The notes under the pieces are model-generated. The model was not told the origin of the DNA. It saw only the letters and a list, made by a program, of their open reading frames with translations, and did not search any database. The translations under genes and the position numbers were made by a program. A DNA stretch of 64,000 nucleotides from JAIXRY01 sp031972855 (lineage in GTDB: Bacteria; Patescibacteriota; Minisyncoccia; Phycocordibacterales; UBA9973). Positions 1-8,631 of this stretch are shown here, piece after piece. The stretch is from NCBI GenBank assembly GCA_031972855.1, contig DALYDY010000003.1:15292-79291 (forward strand), read 5' to 3'. Each line of letters starts with the position of its first letter. Position 1 is the first letter of the stretch.

Positions 1-1360
1 AACCTTTAACCTTCAATATTTTTACACCATCTTTAGCCTCTTTTAAAGTTTCATAAAAATTAAACTGTGTAGAGTTAATATTAGTTAAATTAAAAATCTC
101 TTCATGGTCAACACTTACTGACTCAATTACTTCATCAGTAATATCAATCAATTCGTCTTTGTTAACAATATTAAAGATTTGTTTTTTTCTAACTTTATGA
201 ACAATATCCTCATCAGGTACAACAAAAGGTCCAAGACCTTCAAGGGCGTCATTATACCAAACTTGTTTCTTTGCTTGGAACATTAGTTGTACAACATACG
301 CAACTTTATTTGGAAACAATTCATCAATCCTTGTAGATCTACCAGCGCCTTGTATTAGGCCAACAATAGTGCCTATAGGATAAGCAAACATCACACCATG
401 AACACCGGGATCATCAAACCCTTCTTTGATAGTATCGATTCCGACCAAAACTTTAAATTTGTTTTGGCTAAATCGACTAAAGAGTTTATCTCTTTCTGAA
501 GATTTCATCTTGCCTGTAATAATTTCAGCTGAAATTCCTTTATCTCGTAATTCTCTCACTAAATCGAGACCTTGATCGACAGATGCGGTGAACATAATAA
601 ATCTCGTACCTCTCTTTTCGAAAATTTTCTTATAGAGTTTTGATGCGGCAATATTACCACCTTGACGAATAATTTCTTTACCTACACGATTCAAGTACTC
701 TTGAGATGATTCTCCTTTTTCTTTTCCAGATATTTCTATCTTAACTTTTCCAATAATAAACTGGATAGCTGAAAGCATTCCAACTTTTACAGCTTCAGGA
801 ATAGAGATACAGTACGCTTCATACTTGAGAAATTCTTTCAAATTCTTTTTCTCGCTGTATGTAGGTGTAGCAGTAAATCCAATAATGATTGCATGTTTTT
901 GCTCTTCAATTCGCGCTCGAGTCTTCTCTCCAAGTGCCTTGTGAGCTTCATCAAGAAATAATACCGAGTATCGTTTTAGGCCATCTCCCTTAAATTTTAC
1001 AAAAGATTGATAAGTCATTACTGTAACCTGATTGTGATAGGATTTTTGTCCTGCTCCAACAAGTCCCAATAATAAATGTTTTGCAAATTTTACAAATTCT
1101 CTCTGCATTTGAGATAAAAGTGTAATCTTTGGAACAAGAAGTAATACTTGAATATCTGAACCATTAATAATAGCGTCAGCTAGTGTGGATTGGATAAATG
1201 ACTTACCCATACCCGTCGGCCCTTCTATATACATAGTTCGGATACCTTTTACGATCGCGTCACGGATATTTGTATATACCGTTTCTTGACCTCCACGAAA
1301 TATGTTTATAGGAACATATTTCCGTAGATTTTCTAAGATAAGATTGTAAGTTTTTTTCAT
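1..1360 (-). CDS. DEAD/DEAH-box (SF2) helicase, type III restriction res-like; C-terminus cut by window edge
   Basis: Reading from the ATG at 1360, this frame stays open to base 1, so the gene continues past the left edge (about 453 residues seen). Visible motifs: Walker A GPTGMGKS near residue 52, a DEAH box (LFLDEAH) near 135, motif III TATP, and motif VI QGAGRSTR near residue 340, all in the order of superfamily 2 helicases related to restriction-enzyme R subunits and UvrB/RecQ-type translocases. It is therefore an ATP-driven nucleic-acid translocase. No nuclease or methylase partner is visible here, so repair, restriction and RNA-helicase roles remain open. A promoter lies just upstream. 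The superfamily is certain; the role is not. Confidence 0.85.
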   Translation of the reverse strand, partial: MKKTYNLILENLRKYVPINIFRGGQETVYTNIRDAIVKGIRTMYIEGPTGMGKSFIQSTLADAIINGSDIQVLLLVPKITLLSQMQREFVKFAKHLLLGLVGAGQKSYHNQVTVMTYQSFVKFKGDGLKRYSVLFLDEAHKALGEKTRARIEEQKHAIIIGFTATPTYSEKKNLKEFLKYEAYCISIPEAVKVGMLSAIQFIIGKVKIEISGKEKGESSQEYLNRVGKEIIRQGGNIAASKLYKKIFEKRGTRFIMFTASVDQGLDLVRELRDKGISAEIITGKMKSSERDKLFSRFSQNKFKVLVGIDTIKEGFDDPGVHGVMFAYPIGTIVGLIQGAGRSTRIDELFPNKVAYVVQLMFQAKKQVWYNDALEGLGPFVVPDEDIVHKVRKKQIFNIVNKDELIDITDEVIESVSVDHEEIFNLTNINSTQFNFYETLKEAKDGVKILKVKG

Positions 1361-1385
1361 TTATTTAGTTTTTAATGTTTTTTCT

Positions 1386-1414
1386 ATATTAACACAATAA
1401 ATAGAAATTGTAAA
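1386..1414 (-). promoter_or_regulatory. Sigma70-type promoter for the left-edge helicase
   Basis: On the minus strand, TTTACA (1409-1414) and TAATAT (1386-1391) are separated by 17 bp, about 26 bp before the helicase start codon. It is back-to-back with the promoter of the plus-strand gene at 1476. Confidence 0.5.
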
Positions 1415-1429
1415 GTATTTAAGCATTGT

Positions 1430-1458
1430 TTGACAAATTATTTATAGTAATGTATTAT
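1430..1458 (+). promoter_or_regulatory. Sigma70-type promoter for the 113-aa gene
   Basis: TTGACA (1430-1435) and TATTAT (1453-1458) have a 17-bp spacer. The ATG at 1476 follows 17 bp after the -10 box, so the untranslated leader would be about 10 nt. Confidence 0.7.
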
Positions 1459-1475
1459 AAATAAAAATCCATAAA

Positions 1476-1817
1476 ATGAATCAAAACAAAATAGCAGAAT
1501 CACCCATTACTTCAACTAAAATTGAAGAGAAAATTGAAACAGATAAAATAGTATATTTTTCTGTAACCGAAGAATATTGGGACAAGCCGTACGTAAGAAA
1601 AAGACACCATGACCCGGAGACAAGAACTGTTATCCTAAAAGGAAAAGTTCTTGAAACAAAAGGAGACGAATTAAAAGTAGAACTTTTTGAAAATAATGAT
1701 TTTGAAAAGGATGGTCAGACGTTTGTATTTCATAAAGGATGTTTGTTGTCAAAACAAAATTTTACTAATTTTGAAAGATTGGGAAAATGGAGACAAGACC
1801 CTTCTTCTAATCCTTAA
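1476..1817 (+). CDS. Hypothetical protein, 113 aa
   Basis: I do not recognise this protein. It is soluble and charged, with a disordered-looking, Lys/Glu-rich first 40 residues and a C-terminal half (about 45-105) rich in alternating hydrophobic/charged residues that suggests a small beta domain (VILKGKVLE, ELKVELFEN, QTFVFHKGCLL). It ends in a Ser/Pro tail. It stands alone as a complete transcription unit: consensus promoter just upstream and a GAAA-loop terminator just downstream. It is divergent from the helicase and convergent with rpoD. Independent regulation and clean boundaries make it a real gene. Confidence 0.75.
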   Translation: MNQNKIAESPITSTKIEEKIETDKIVYFSVTEEYWDKPYVRKRHHDPETRTVILKGKVLETKGDELKVELFENNDFEKDGQTFVFHKGCLLSKQNFTNFERLGKWRQDPSSNP

Positions 1818-1828
1818 TTACACAAATT

Positions 1829-1852
1829 ACTTCGCAGAAATGCGGAGTTTTT
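1829..1852 (+). terminator. Rho-independent terminator of the 113-aa gene
   Basis: 8-bp stem (1829-1836 with 1841-1848, one G-U pair) closed by a GAAA tetraloop and followed by T's. Confidence 0.75.
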
Positions 1853-1870
1853 AATTTAAAAAAACAAAGA

Positions 1871-1900
1871 AAAACCACTCAATTGAGTGGTTTTTCTTTT
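1871..1900 (-). terminator. Bidirectional terminator at the end of rpoD
   Basis: A perfect palindrome AAAACCACTCAATTGAGTGG extended by T's; T-runs follow on both strands. It sits immediately past the rpoD stop. The 16-base core CCACTCAATTGAGTGG recurs in the rpsP terminator at 13562. Confidence 0.8.
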
Positions 1901-1901
1901 A

Positions 1902-3257
1902 TTAATCGAAGTAATTTTTGAGTCTTAGTATCTTTTCATTATTACGAAGCTTATCATGAACCTTTGCTTCAATCTGACGAATACGTTCACGAGTCACACC
2001 GAATTCTTTTCCTACTTCTTCGAGTGTGTGTTGTACACCATCTTCGAGTCCATAACGCATTTCAAGAATCTTTTGTTCTTTTGGTGAGAGTTCAGAAAGT
2101 ACTTCACGGACTTGATCAGAAAGAATTCTACGAGCTGCTTCTTGGTCTGGACGAAGAATCTTTTCATCTGGAATAAATTCACCAAATGTTGATTTGTCTT
2201 CATCATCACCGATTGGAGCTTCAAGAGATCTTGTTTCTTGATTGATCTGTTCAATCACATGAATCTTCTCAACCTCAAGTCCCATTTCTGTTGCAACTTC
2301 TTCTGGAAGAGGTTCACGTCCCAGGTCTTGTGTTAGGCGACGGAGAACTTGTTTGTATTTTGAAATTGTCTCTACCATGTGCACAGGAATACGGATTGTA
2401 CGTGATTGATCAGCAAGAGCACGAGTGATTGATTGACGAATCCACCAAGTTGCATATGTTGAGAATTTGTAACCTTTTGTCCAATCAAATTTTTCAACAG
2501 CTTTGAAGAGTCCAATATTTCCTTCTTGAATAAGATCAAGAAGAGTTAGGTCAGCACTTCTGTTTGAATATTTTTTAGCAATAGAAACAACAAGACGAAG
2601 GTTTGCACGAGCAAGAAGTGTCTTTGCTTCTATATCACCTTTCTCAATACGCTTCGCTAGTTCTTTTTCTTCGTGTGAAGAAATAAGTGGAAATTGTCCA
2701 ATCTCTTTCAAATATATTTGAATAGAGTCATAACCACTATCACGTGAGCGACCGTCTTTGAGTTCGTTTACCACAGCATCAACATCAAGAAGATTTCCTC
2801 CTTCTAGAACATCAACACTTGCAACTGACAACTTTTCGTATAGTTCATCCAAGAAGAAAACATTATTTTCAATATCTGGGAAAGTTTTCAAAATTTCATC
2901 ATATGTGACAAAACCTCTTTTCTTACCTTTTGCAATAATTTCATCAGCTTTTTTGAGCATCAATATTGCTTTTTCTTCAACTTTAGAAAGTTTTGCTGGA
3001 GCTTTTTTTGCTACTACTTTTTTGACAGCAACTTTTGCTACAGGTTTTGAAACCTTTTTTGCTACAGGTTTTTTTGTTGCAACTTTTGTTTTAACAACAG
3101 CTTTTTTTGTTACTACTTTTTTTGTAGTTACTTTTGGTTTATTGTTTTTTACATTAACCTTTTTTGTATTCTTAGCGACAGCTTTTTTGACTGGTGCTTT
3201 TTTTGCAACAGTCTTAGCTTTAGCTTTATTATTTTTTTCTAAGATTTTTTTCTTCAT
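1902..3257 (-). CDS. rpoD: RNA polymerase primary sigma factor (sigma70) with Lys/Ala-rich N-terminal tail
   Basis: Directs core polymerase to -35/-10 promoters. Residues about 1-95 are an H1-like tail of K/A/V/P repeats (KKAVAK, VTKKAVV, AKKAPAK). About 95-155 resembles sigma region 1.1. Region 1.2 carries GYDSIQIYLKEIG (about 173); region 2 carries DLIQEGNIGLFKAVEKFD and the melting/-10 helix YKFSTYATWWIRQ (about 265-280); region 4.2 carries the helix-turn-helix EEVGKEFGVTRERIRQIEAK (about 415-435). All catalytically relevant sigma regions are present, so this is the housekeeping sigma. It lies 17 bp after dnaG in the same direction, with a strong terminator behind it. The basic tail is the unusual part; low-complexity tails evolve fast, but this one could bind DNA non-specifically. 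Confidence 0.97.
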   Translation of the reverse strand: MKKKILEKNNKAKAKTVAKKAPVKKAVAKNTKKVNVKNNKPKVTTKKVVTKKAVVKTKVATKKPVAKKVSKPVAKVAVKKVVAKKAPAKLSKVEEKAILMLKKADEIIAKGKKRGFVTYDEILKTFPDIENNVFFLDELYEKLSVASVDVLEGGNLLDVDAVVNELKDGRSRDSGYDSIQIYLKEIGQFPLISSHEEKELAKRIEKGDIEAKTLLARANLRLVVSIAKKYSNRSADLTLLDLIQEGNIGLFKAVEKFDWTKGYKFSTYATWWIRQSITRALADQSRTIRIPVHMVETISKYKQVLRRLTQDLGREPLPEEVATEMGLEVEKIHVIEQINQETRSLEAPIGDDEDKSTFGEFIPDEKILRPDQEAARRILSDQVREVLSELSPKEQKILEMRYGLEDGVQHTLEEVGKEFGVTRERIRQIEAKVHDKLRNNEKILRLKNYFD

Positions 3258-3274
3258 AATAATGTATTGGTTAA

Positions 3275-4978
3275 CTATAAAATATTTCTTTCATTTTGTA
3301 TAGACTCACTAAATGTTTTTATCTTTTGATATTCATTCAAAATTTCTATATTGTCATCTATCTTTAATATAGTACGTAGTGATTCCATTTTTGCTTTCAA
3401 TATTTTTTGGCAATAAACAAGAGTGAGTTCTGTTGCTGATTTATCTAATATATCTACATTTCCTCTAAAATGAAATTCTGCCTCACTAATCAAAATTTCT
3501 TTCTCACTTTCTTCTATTTGTAAAAACTCATCTAGAGAAATATTAATATATTTTTTTAATAATTCATCTATCCTATTATCACTTACTGTCTTATTGTTTT
3601 GAACTAATTCACGTGACCAAAATATTATTCCTCTCAACAATTTTTGTTCATCAAAAATTTTGTCAGGTATTTTTTCTTCTTTTATTTCTTTTGTATCTAC
3701 ATTTGTTAATGTCTTAAGTGATTGAAATACAACATCATCTGACAGGTCAATCGCTCTTGCTATAACATTTACAAAATGGGCTCTATCTATGTTTTTAGGG
3801 ATCAAAGCCACAAAGGGTAAGACTCTAGACTCTACGAGAGAGCGAAACAAACGCATATCATCCTTTGATTCTTTTCTCATCAAATCCATAAGACCTATAA
3901 CAACGTGTTTTGGATTTTCATAAACACCATCTAAAGATCGAGGGTTTTCCAAAAGAACATCAGCAGGATCTTTTCCTTCAAATATTACTGACATGTAGAC
4001 ATCAAAACCTTTTGAAAGAGCTAGTTTGATTCCACGTTCTGTAGCTTTAAGACCCGCTTCATCATTATCTAGTGAAAATATAATCTTATCAGTAAATCGT
4101 CCTATTAATTTCAAGTGTGTCTCCGTCAAAGCTGTACCAGACAATGCTACAGTCTCACAAAATCCAGCTTGATGAAGAGCTATCAAATCCATTTGTCCTT
4201 CTACAAGAATTACTCTTTTCTTTAAGCGTATATGATTCTTTGCAATATCATAACCAAAAAGTATCGAGGATTTGTGATAGAGATCTGTTTCTGGAGAATT
4301 TACATATTTTGCAGGTTCTTTGCCAACAGTTTTATTTTCTACAACAAGAGATGGTAGAATTCTACCCGTAAAAGCAACAACTCTACCCTGACTATCTTTT
4401 ATTGGAAACATTATTCTTCCACGAAATTTATCATAGATTCCCTTTGGTGTTTCCATGAAGAGACCTGAAGCACTCAATTCTTTTTGAGAAAAAGTATTCA
4501 CAAAATATGTGGTAAGTAGTCTCCAGTCATCTTTTGCAAAACCAATATCAAATTTATTTATTGTATCTTCTGTAAGCCCTCTTTCTTTTAGATAATTTTT
4601 TACTTCATCATTTATAGATTCTTTGTAGAAGTTTTTTGCTTTTTCCATCAAATCATAAACATTTGTATTTGAATCAGAGATTTCTTTGTCATAAGAATTA
4701 GAAAGTACAATACCAGCTTTTGATGCAAGCAAAGAAAGTGCTTCTCTAAAAGAAGAACCTTCTATGTCTTGTACAAAAGAAAATATATCTCCCCCTTTAC
4801 CACAACCAAAGCAATGATATGTATTACGCTCAGGTGATACATAAAATGATCCAGTGCGTTCTTGATGAAAAGGACAACGAGCGACAAACTGTCTACCTCT
4901 TTGTTCTAATTGAATATAGGAAGAAACAACATCAACTATTCCGAGACGTTCTTTGATTTGTTCCACCTCCCTACTCAT
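3275..4978 (-). CDS. dnaG: DNA primase
   Basis: Synthesises RNA primers at the replication fork. The N-terminal zinc-binding domain has the CHC2 ligands C35, H38, C56, C59 (CPFH and CFGC). The catalytic TOPRIM domain has the acidic EGQMD near residue 260 and DNDEAG near 304. The C-terminal region (about 430-567) is helical and would be the helicase-binding part. At 567 residues it is near normal length. It begins 2 bp after the rpoC stop and is followed 17 bp later by rpoD, so it is probably translated from the rpoBC transcript; dnaG-rpoD adjacency is the classic macromolecular-synthesis pairing. Confidence 0.97.
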   Translation of the reverse strand: MSREVEQIKERLGIVDVVSSYIQLEQRGRQFVARCPFHQERTGSFYVSPERNTYHCFGCGKGGDIFSFVQDIEGSSFREALSLLASKAGIVLSNSYDKEISDSNTNVYDLMEKAKNFYKESINDEVKNYLKERGLTEDTINKFDIGFAKDDWRLLTTYFVNTFSQKELSASGLFMETPKGIYDKFRGRIMFPIKDSQGRVVAFTGRILPSLVVENKTVGKEPAKYVNSPETDLYHKSSILFGYDIAKNHIRLKKRVILVEGQMDLIALHQAGFCETVALSGTALTETHLKLIGRFTDKIIFSLDNDEAGLKATERGIKLALSKGFDVYMSVIFEGKDPADVLLENPRSLDGVYENPKHVVIGLMDLMRKESKDDMRLFRSLVESRVLPFVALIPKNIDRAHFVNVIARAIDLSDDVVFQSLKTLTNVDTKEIKEEKIPDKIFDEQKLLRGIIFWSRELVQNNKTVSDNRIDELLKKYINISLDEFLQIEESEKEILISEAEFHFRGNVDILDKSATELTLVYCQKILKAKMESLRTILKIDDNIEILNEYQKIKTFSESIQNERNIL

Positions 4979-4980
4979 AA

Positions 4981-7900
4981 TTATTCTTTTTCTTCAATTA
5001 TTTCTTCTTCGCTAATTTCTACCCCTCCTTGTTTGTTGAAACCTGTTCCAGCTGGAATCAATCGTCCAACGATAACATTTTCTTTTAGACCACGAAGATT
5101 ATCATCTGTTCCTTTGATTGCACTATTAATCAAAATACGGTTTGTATTTTGGAAAGAAGCAGCAGACAACCAACTCTTAGTTCGGAGCGCTGTTTCTGCA
5201 ATACCCAAGATAATAATATCTCCAACAGCATCTGATCCACCATCTTGTTTCATGCGATCATTTTCTTCCATCATTTCGATATTTTCAACAATATCTCCAA
5301 GTGTTAGAGCTGTATCTCCTGCATCTGTAATACGACGACGTGAGAACATCAAGCGAATAATGATCTCTGTGTGTTTACGAGCAATAGAAGCACCTTGAAC
5401 TTCATAAACTTTGTTTATTTCATTCAAAATGTATTGTTCAGCAACTTGTTTTCCACCAATTTTAAATATTTGTTCAATATCAGCAGAACCATCAGTAATG
5501 ATTTGACCTTTTGTAACACGATTACCAACCTTTACGATTGGAACACGAGGATATGGTACAGGATATTCTACTTGAGCAACTCCACCATCGCGTTTTGAAT
5601 CTGACATAACAACGATTGTTTTTTCTTTTCCATTTTCGCGAATTTCAATAACTTCACCTTCTGATGTAGATATAAGTGCTGGATTCTTTGGAGAACGACG
5701 TTCAAAAATTTCTTCAATACGTGGAAGACCTTGTGTAATATCAACTCCAGCAACTCCACCGGCGTGGAAAGTACGAAGTGTCAATTGAGTACCAGGCTCA
5801 CCAATCGCTTGAGCAGCAATAATACCAACAGCTTCACCAAGATTTACCAAGTGATTACGTCCTAGATCAAGACCGTAACATTTTTGACATAGACCGTATA
5901 CAGTAGCACATGTAAGAGGTGTGCGAACAAGAACAGATTCTACACCTGCTTGTTCAATTTTTTGTGCATCACCTTTCATTAGAAGTGAACCTTTCTTGTA
6001 AAGAGTATTTCCTTCTTTATCTTTAATATCTTCCAAAGTAACACGTCCTGTAAGACCTTTTGATAGTGGGATTTCAAGACCTGAAATAAATTCTTTTGTA
6101 ATTGTTTTACCTTCTTTAGTTCCACAATCTTCTTCTGTAATCATCACATCTTGTGCAACGTCAACAAGACGACGTGTTAGATAACCAGCACGAGCAGTGT
6201 TAAGCGCAGTATCAGAAAGACCTTTACGAGAACCGTGAGTTGTAATGAAGTATTCAATAGGTGAAAGACCTTCAATATAAGACGGAATAACTGGGAATTC
6301 AATAATACGTCCTTGGTTATTTTGAATCAAACCTTTCATACCTGCCATTTGAGATACGTTGTTCATAGAACCACGAGCTCCTGATTTAAACATGTCGTGG
6401 TATGAACCCATAGGATCAAGAATTGCTGGAAGAAGTTTTTCAACTTCTTTCTTTGCTTTTTCCCAAAGTTCAACAATTTTTTGATATCTTTCTTCTTCAG
6501 ACAACAAACCTTCATTATATTGATCAATAATTATTTGTTGATTTTTTCTAGCTTCATCAATAATTGCTGGCTTACCTTCTGGAACACGCACATTATCAAT
6601 ACCCCAAGTAATACCTGATTTCATGGCATAACGGAATCCGAAAGCTTTTACTTTATCAATAACTTCTGGAGTTGCAGCAAATCCATATCTTGAAACAATT
6701 TGATCAAATATTTTTGCTAGACGTGAAGAAGTAATTTCTTCATTAACATAAGCAAAGTCATCTGGGAAAACAGAGTTGAACAAAAGACGTCCTACTGATG
6801 TTTCAAAAATTCCCCCATCATATTCTTTGTATTTTTCATTTTTTGTAGCACGAACTTTTATTTTTGAACGGAAACCAACAACTTCATATCCATAAGCAGT
6901 AATAGCTTCGTTAGGAGATGCAAAAACTTTTCCTTCACCTTTCTCACCTGGAACTTCTTTTGTCATCCAATAACATCCAAGAACAATTTCTAGCATTTTT
7001 GCTGTAGCAACAGGATCACCATTTTGAGGTTTCAAAAGGTTTTTGTCTGCTGACATTAGTTCACGAGCTTCTGCTTGTGCTTTGTCTGAAAGTGGAACGT
7101 ATACAGCCATTTGGTCACCATCGAAGTCGGCGTTGAAACCTGTACATACAAGAGGGTGAAGTTGAATAGCATTACCTTCAATCAAAATAGGAGTGAAAGC
7201 TTGAATACCAAGACGGTGAAGAGTTGGAGCACGGTTCAATAGAACATATTTTCCTTCAATAACTTCTTCAAGAATTGCCCAAACTTCTGGAATACGATCT
7301 TCAATTATTTTGTTTGCTCCACGAATATTGAAAGCAAGTTCTCTCTTCAAAATTTTTGAGATAACAAATGGACGGAAGAGTTCTAGCGCCATATGTTTTG
7401 GAAGACCACATTGATTTAGTCGGAGTTGTGGACCAACAACAATAACAGAACGTCCTGAGTAGTCTACACGTTTTCCAAGAAGGTTTTGACGGAATAGACC
7501 TTGTTTTGATTTCAAGTTATCAGAAAGAGATTTCAAAGCTCTCTTTTGAGCTTGACTCATAGCAGCTCCAGCTTGACTTGCGATTGAGTTATCAATCAAA
7601 GCATCCACAGCTTCTTGCAAAATACGTTTTTCATTACGAAGAATAACATCAGGAGCACCGATTTCTTTCAATTTTTTTAGACGATTATTACGATTGATTA
7701 CACGACGGTAAAGATCGTTTACATCAGATGTTGCATGACGTCCACCTTCAAGCGCCACCATAGGGCGAAGTTGTGGAGGTATAACAGGGATTACTGTTAA
7801 GAACATCCATTCTGGACGAGTTCCTGAACGAAGCATTTGGCGAATCATAGATAGACGCTTTTGCAATTTTTCACGTTCAAGAGAACCTGCTGTTTCAAGC

Positions 7901-8610
7901 ATTAGTTCTGTTTTTTCTTTTAGTTTTGTAAGGTCAAGATTTTTGAAAAGAGTATGTATTGCTTCAGCTCCAATATTTGCTTCAAAACAAGTTCCATATT
8001 TCAAACTTGCGTGATGATATCCAGCTTCAGTAAATACTTTTCCTTCTGCAATTTCTGCAATTTCACGTTTTGTAGTTAGAAGAAGTTCTTTTAGTTTTTC
8101 ACGAGTAGCTTCTTCATTTGCTGTCTTAACTTTACCTTTGTATTCTTGTTCAAGATCACGAATTATACGTTCCTTTTCTTCTTGAAATACTTTTGTAACC
8201 ATGTATCCAGCAAAGTAAACAACTTTCTCAAGTTCACCCATTGGAATATTGAGGAGTGTTGCCATGCGTGATGGAATACTCTTCAAGAACCAAATGTGTG
8301 CCACAGGAGAAGCAAGCTCGATGTGACCCATACGTTCACGACGAACAATTGCTTTTGTAACTTCAACTCCACATTTTTCACAAATAATACCCGCGTAACG
8401 AATACGTTTGTATTTTCCACAATAACATTCATAGTCTTTTTCTGGACCGAATATTTTTTCGTCAAAAAGTCCACCTCTTTCACTACGTCCTGTACGGTAG
8501 TTGATTGTTTCTGGTTTTGTAACTTCACCGTATGACCATTCAAGAATTTGTTCTGGTGATGCAAGTGATAGACCGATTGTATTAAAGTCTGTTGTATCTA
8601 GTGTTTTCAT
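4981..8610 (-). CDS. rpoC: DNA-directed RNA polymerase subunit beta'
   Basis: Catalytic subunit of RNA polymerase. The first zinc site has C62, C64, C77 and C80. The invariant Mg-binding loop NADFDGDQM is at about 491-499. The second zinc site is formed by DCGTKEGK near 828 and CATVYGLCQKC near 905. The bridge helix/trigger loop region (QLTLRTFHAGGVA) follows. At 1209 residues it lacks the long lineage-specific insertions of proteobacterial homologues. It starts 21 bp after rpoB and ends 2 bp before dnaG. Confidence 0.98.
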   Translation of the reverse strand: MKTLDTTDFNTIGLSLASPEQILEWSYGEVTKPETINYRTGRSERGGLFDEKIFGPEKDYECYCGKYKRIRYAGIICEKCGVEVTKAIVRRERMGHIELASPVAHIWFLKSIPSRMATLLNIPMGELEKVVYFAGYMVTKVFQEEKERIIRDLEQEYKGKVKTANEEATREKLKELLLTTKREIAEIAEGKVFTEAGYHHASLKYGTCFEANIGAEAIHTLFKNLDLTKLKEKTELMLETAGSLEREKLQKRLSMIRQMLRSGTRPEWMFLTVIPVIPPQLRPMVALEGGRHATSDVNDLYRRVINRNNRLKKLKEIGAPDVILRNEKRILQEAVDALIDNSIASQAGAAMSQAQKRALKSLSDNLKSKQGLFRQNLLGKRVDYSGRSVIVVGPQLRLNQCGLPKHMALELFRPFVISKILKRELAFNIRGANKIIEDRIPEVWAILEEVIEGKYVLLNRAPTLHRLGIQAFTPILIEGNAIQLHPLVCTGFNADFDGDQMAVYVPLSDKAQAEARELMSADKNLLKPQNGDPVATAKMLEIVLGCYWMTKEVPGEKGEGKVFASPNEAITAYGYEVVGFRSKIKVRATKNEKYKEYDGGIFETSVGRLLFNSVFPDDFAYVNEEITSSRLAKIFDQIVSRYGFAATPEVIDKVKAFGFRYAMKSGITWGIDNVRVPEGKPAIIDEARKNQQIIIDQYNEGLLSEEERYQKIVELWEKAKKEVEKLLPAILDPMGSYHDMFKSGARGSMNNVSQMAGMKGLIQNNQGRIIEFPVIPSYIEGLSPIEYFITTHGSRKGLSDTALNTARAGYLTRRLVDVAQDVMITEEDCGTKEGKTITKEFISGLEIPLSKGLTGRVTLEDIKDKEGNTLYKKGSLLMKGDAQKIEQAGVESVLVRTPLTCATVYGLCQKCYGLDLGRNHLVNLGEAVGIIAAQAIGEPGTQLTLRTFHAGGVAGVDITQGLPRIEEIFERRSPKNPALISTSEGEVIEIRENGKEKTIVVMSDSKRDGGVAQVEYPVPYPRVPIVKVGNRVTKGQIITDGSADIEQIFKIGGKQVAEQYILNEINKVYEVQGASIARKHTEIIIRLMFSRRRITDAGDTALTLGDIVENIEMMEENDRMKQDGGSDAVGDIIILGIAETALRTKSWLSAASFQNTNRILINSAIKGTDDNLRGLKENVIVGRLIPAGTGFNKQGGVEISEEEIIEEKE

Positions 8611-8631
8611 AAATATATTTTAATTATGTTA

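Noticed and set aside
2758..3303. 181-aa plus-strand frame opposite rpoD's tail
   Set aside because: It is the antisense of the Lys/Ala repeats (F/T/A/V-rich), a shadow of a coding strand with clear sigma motifs.
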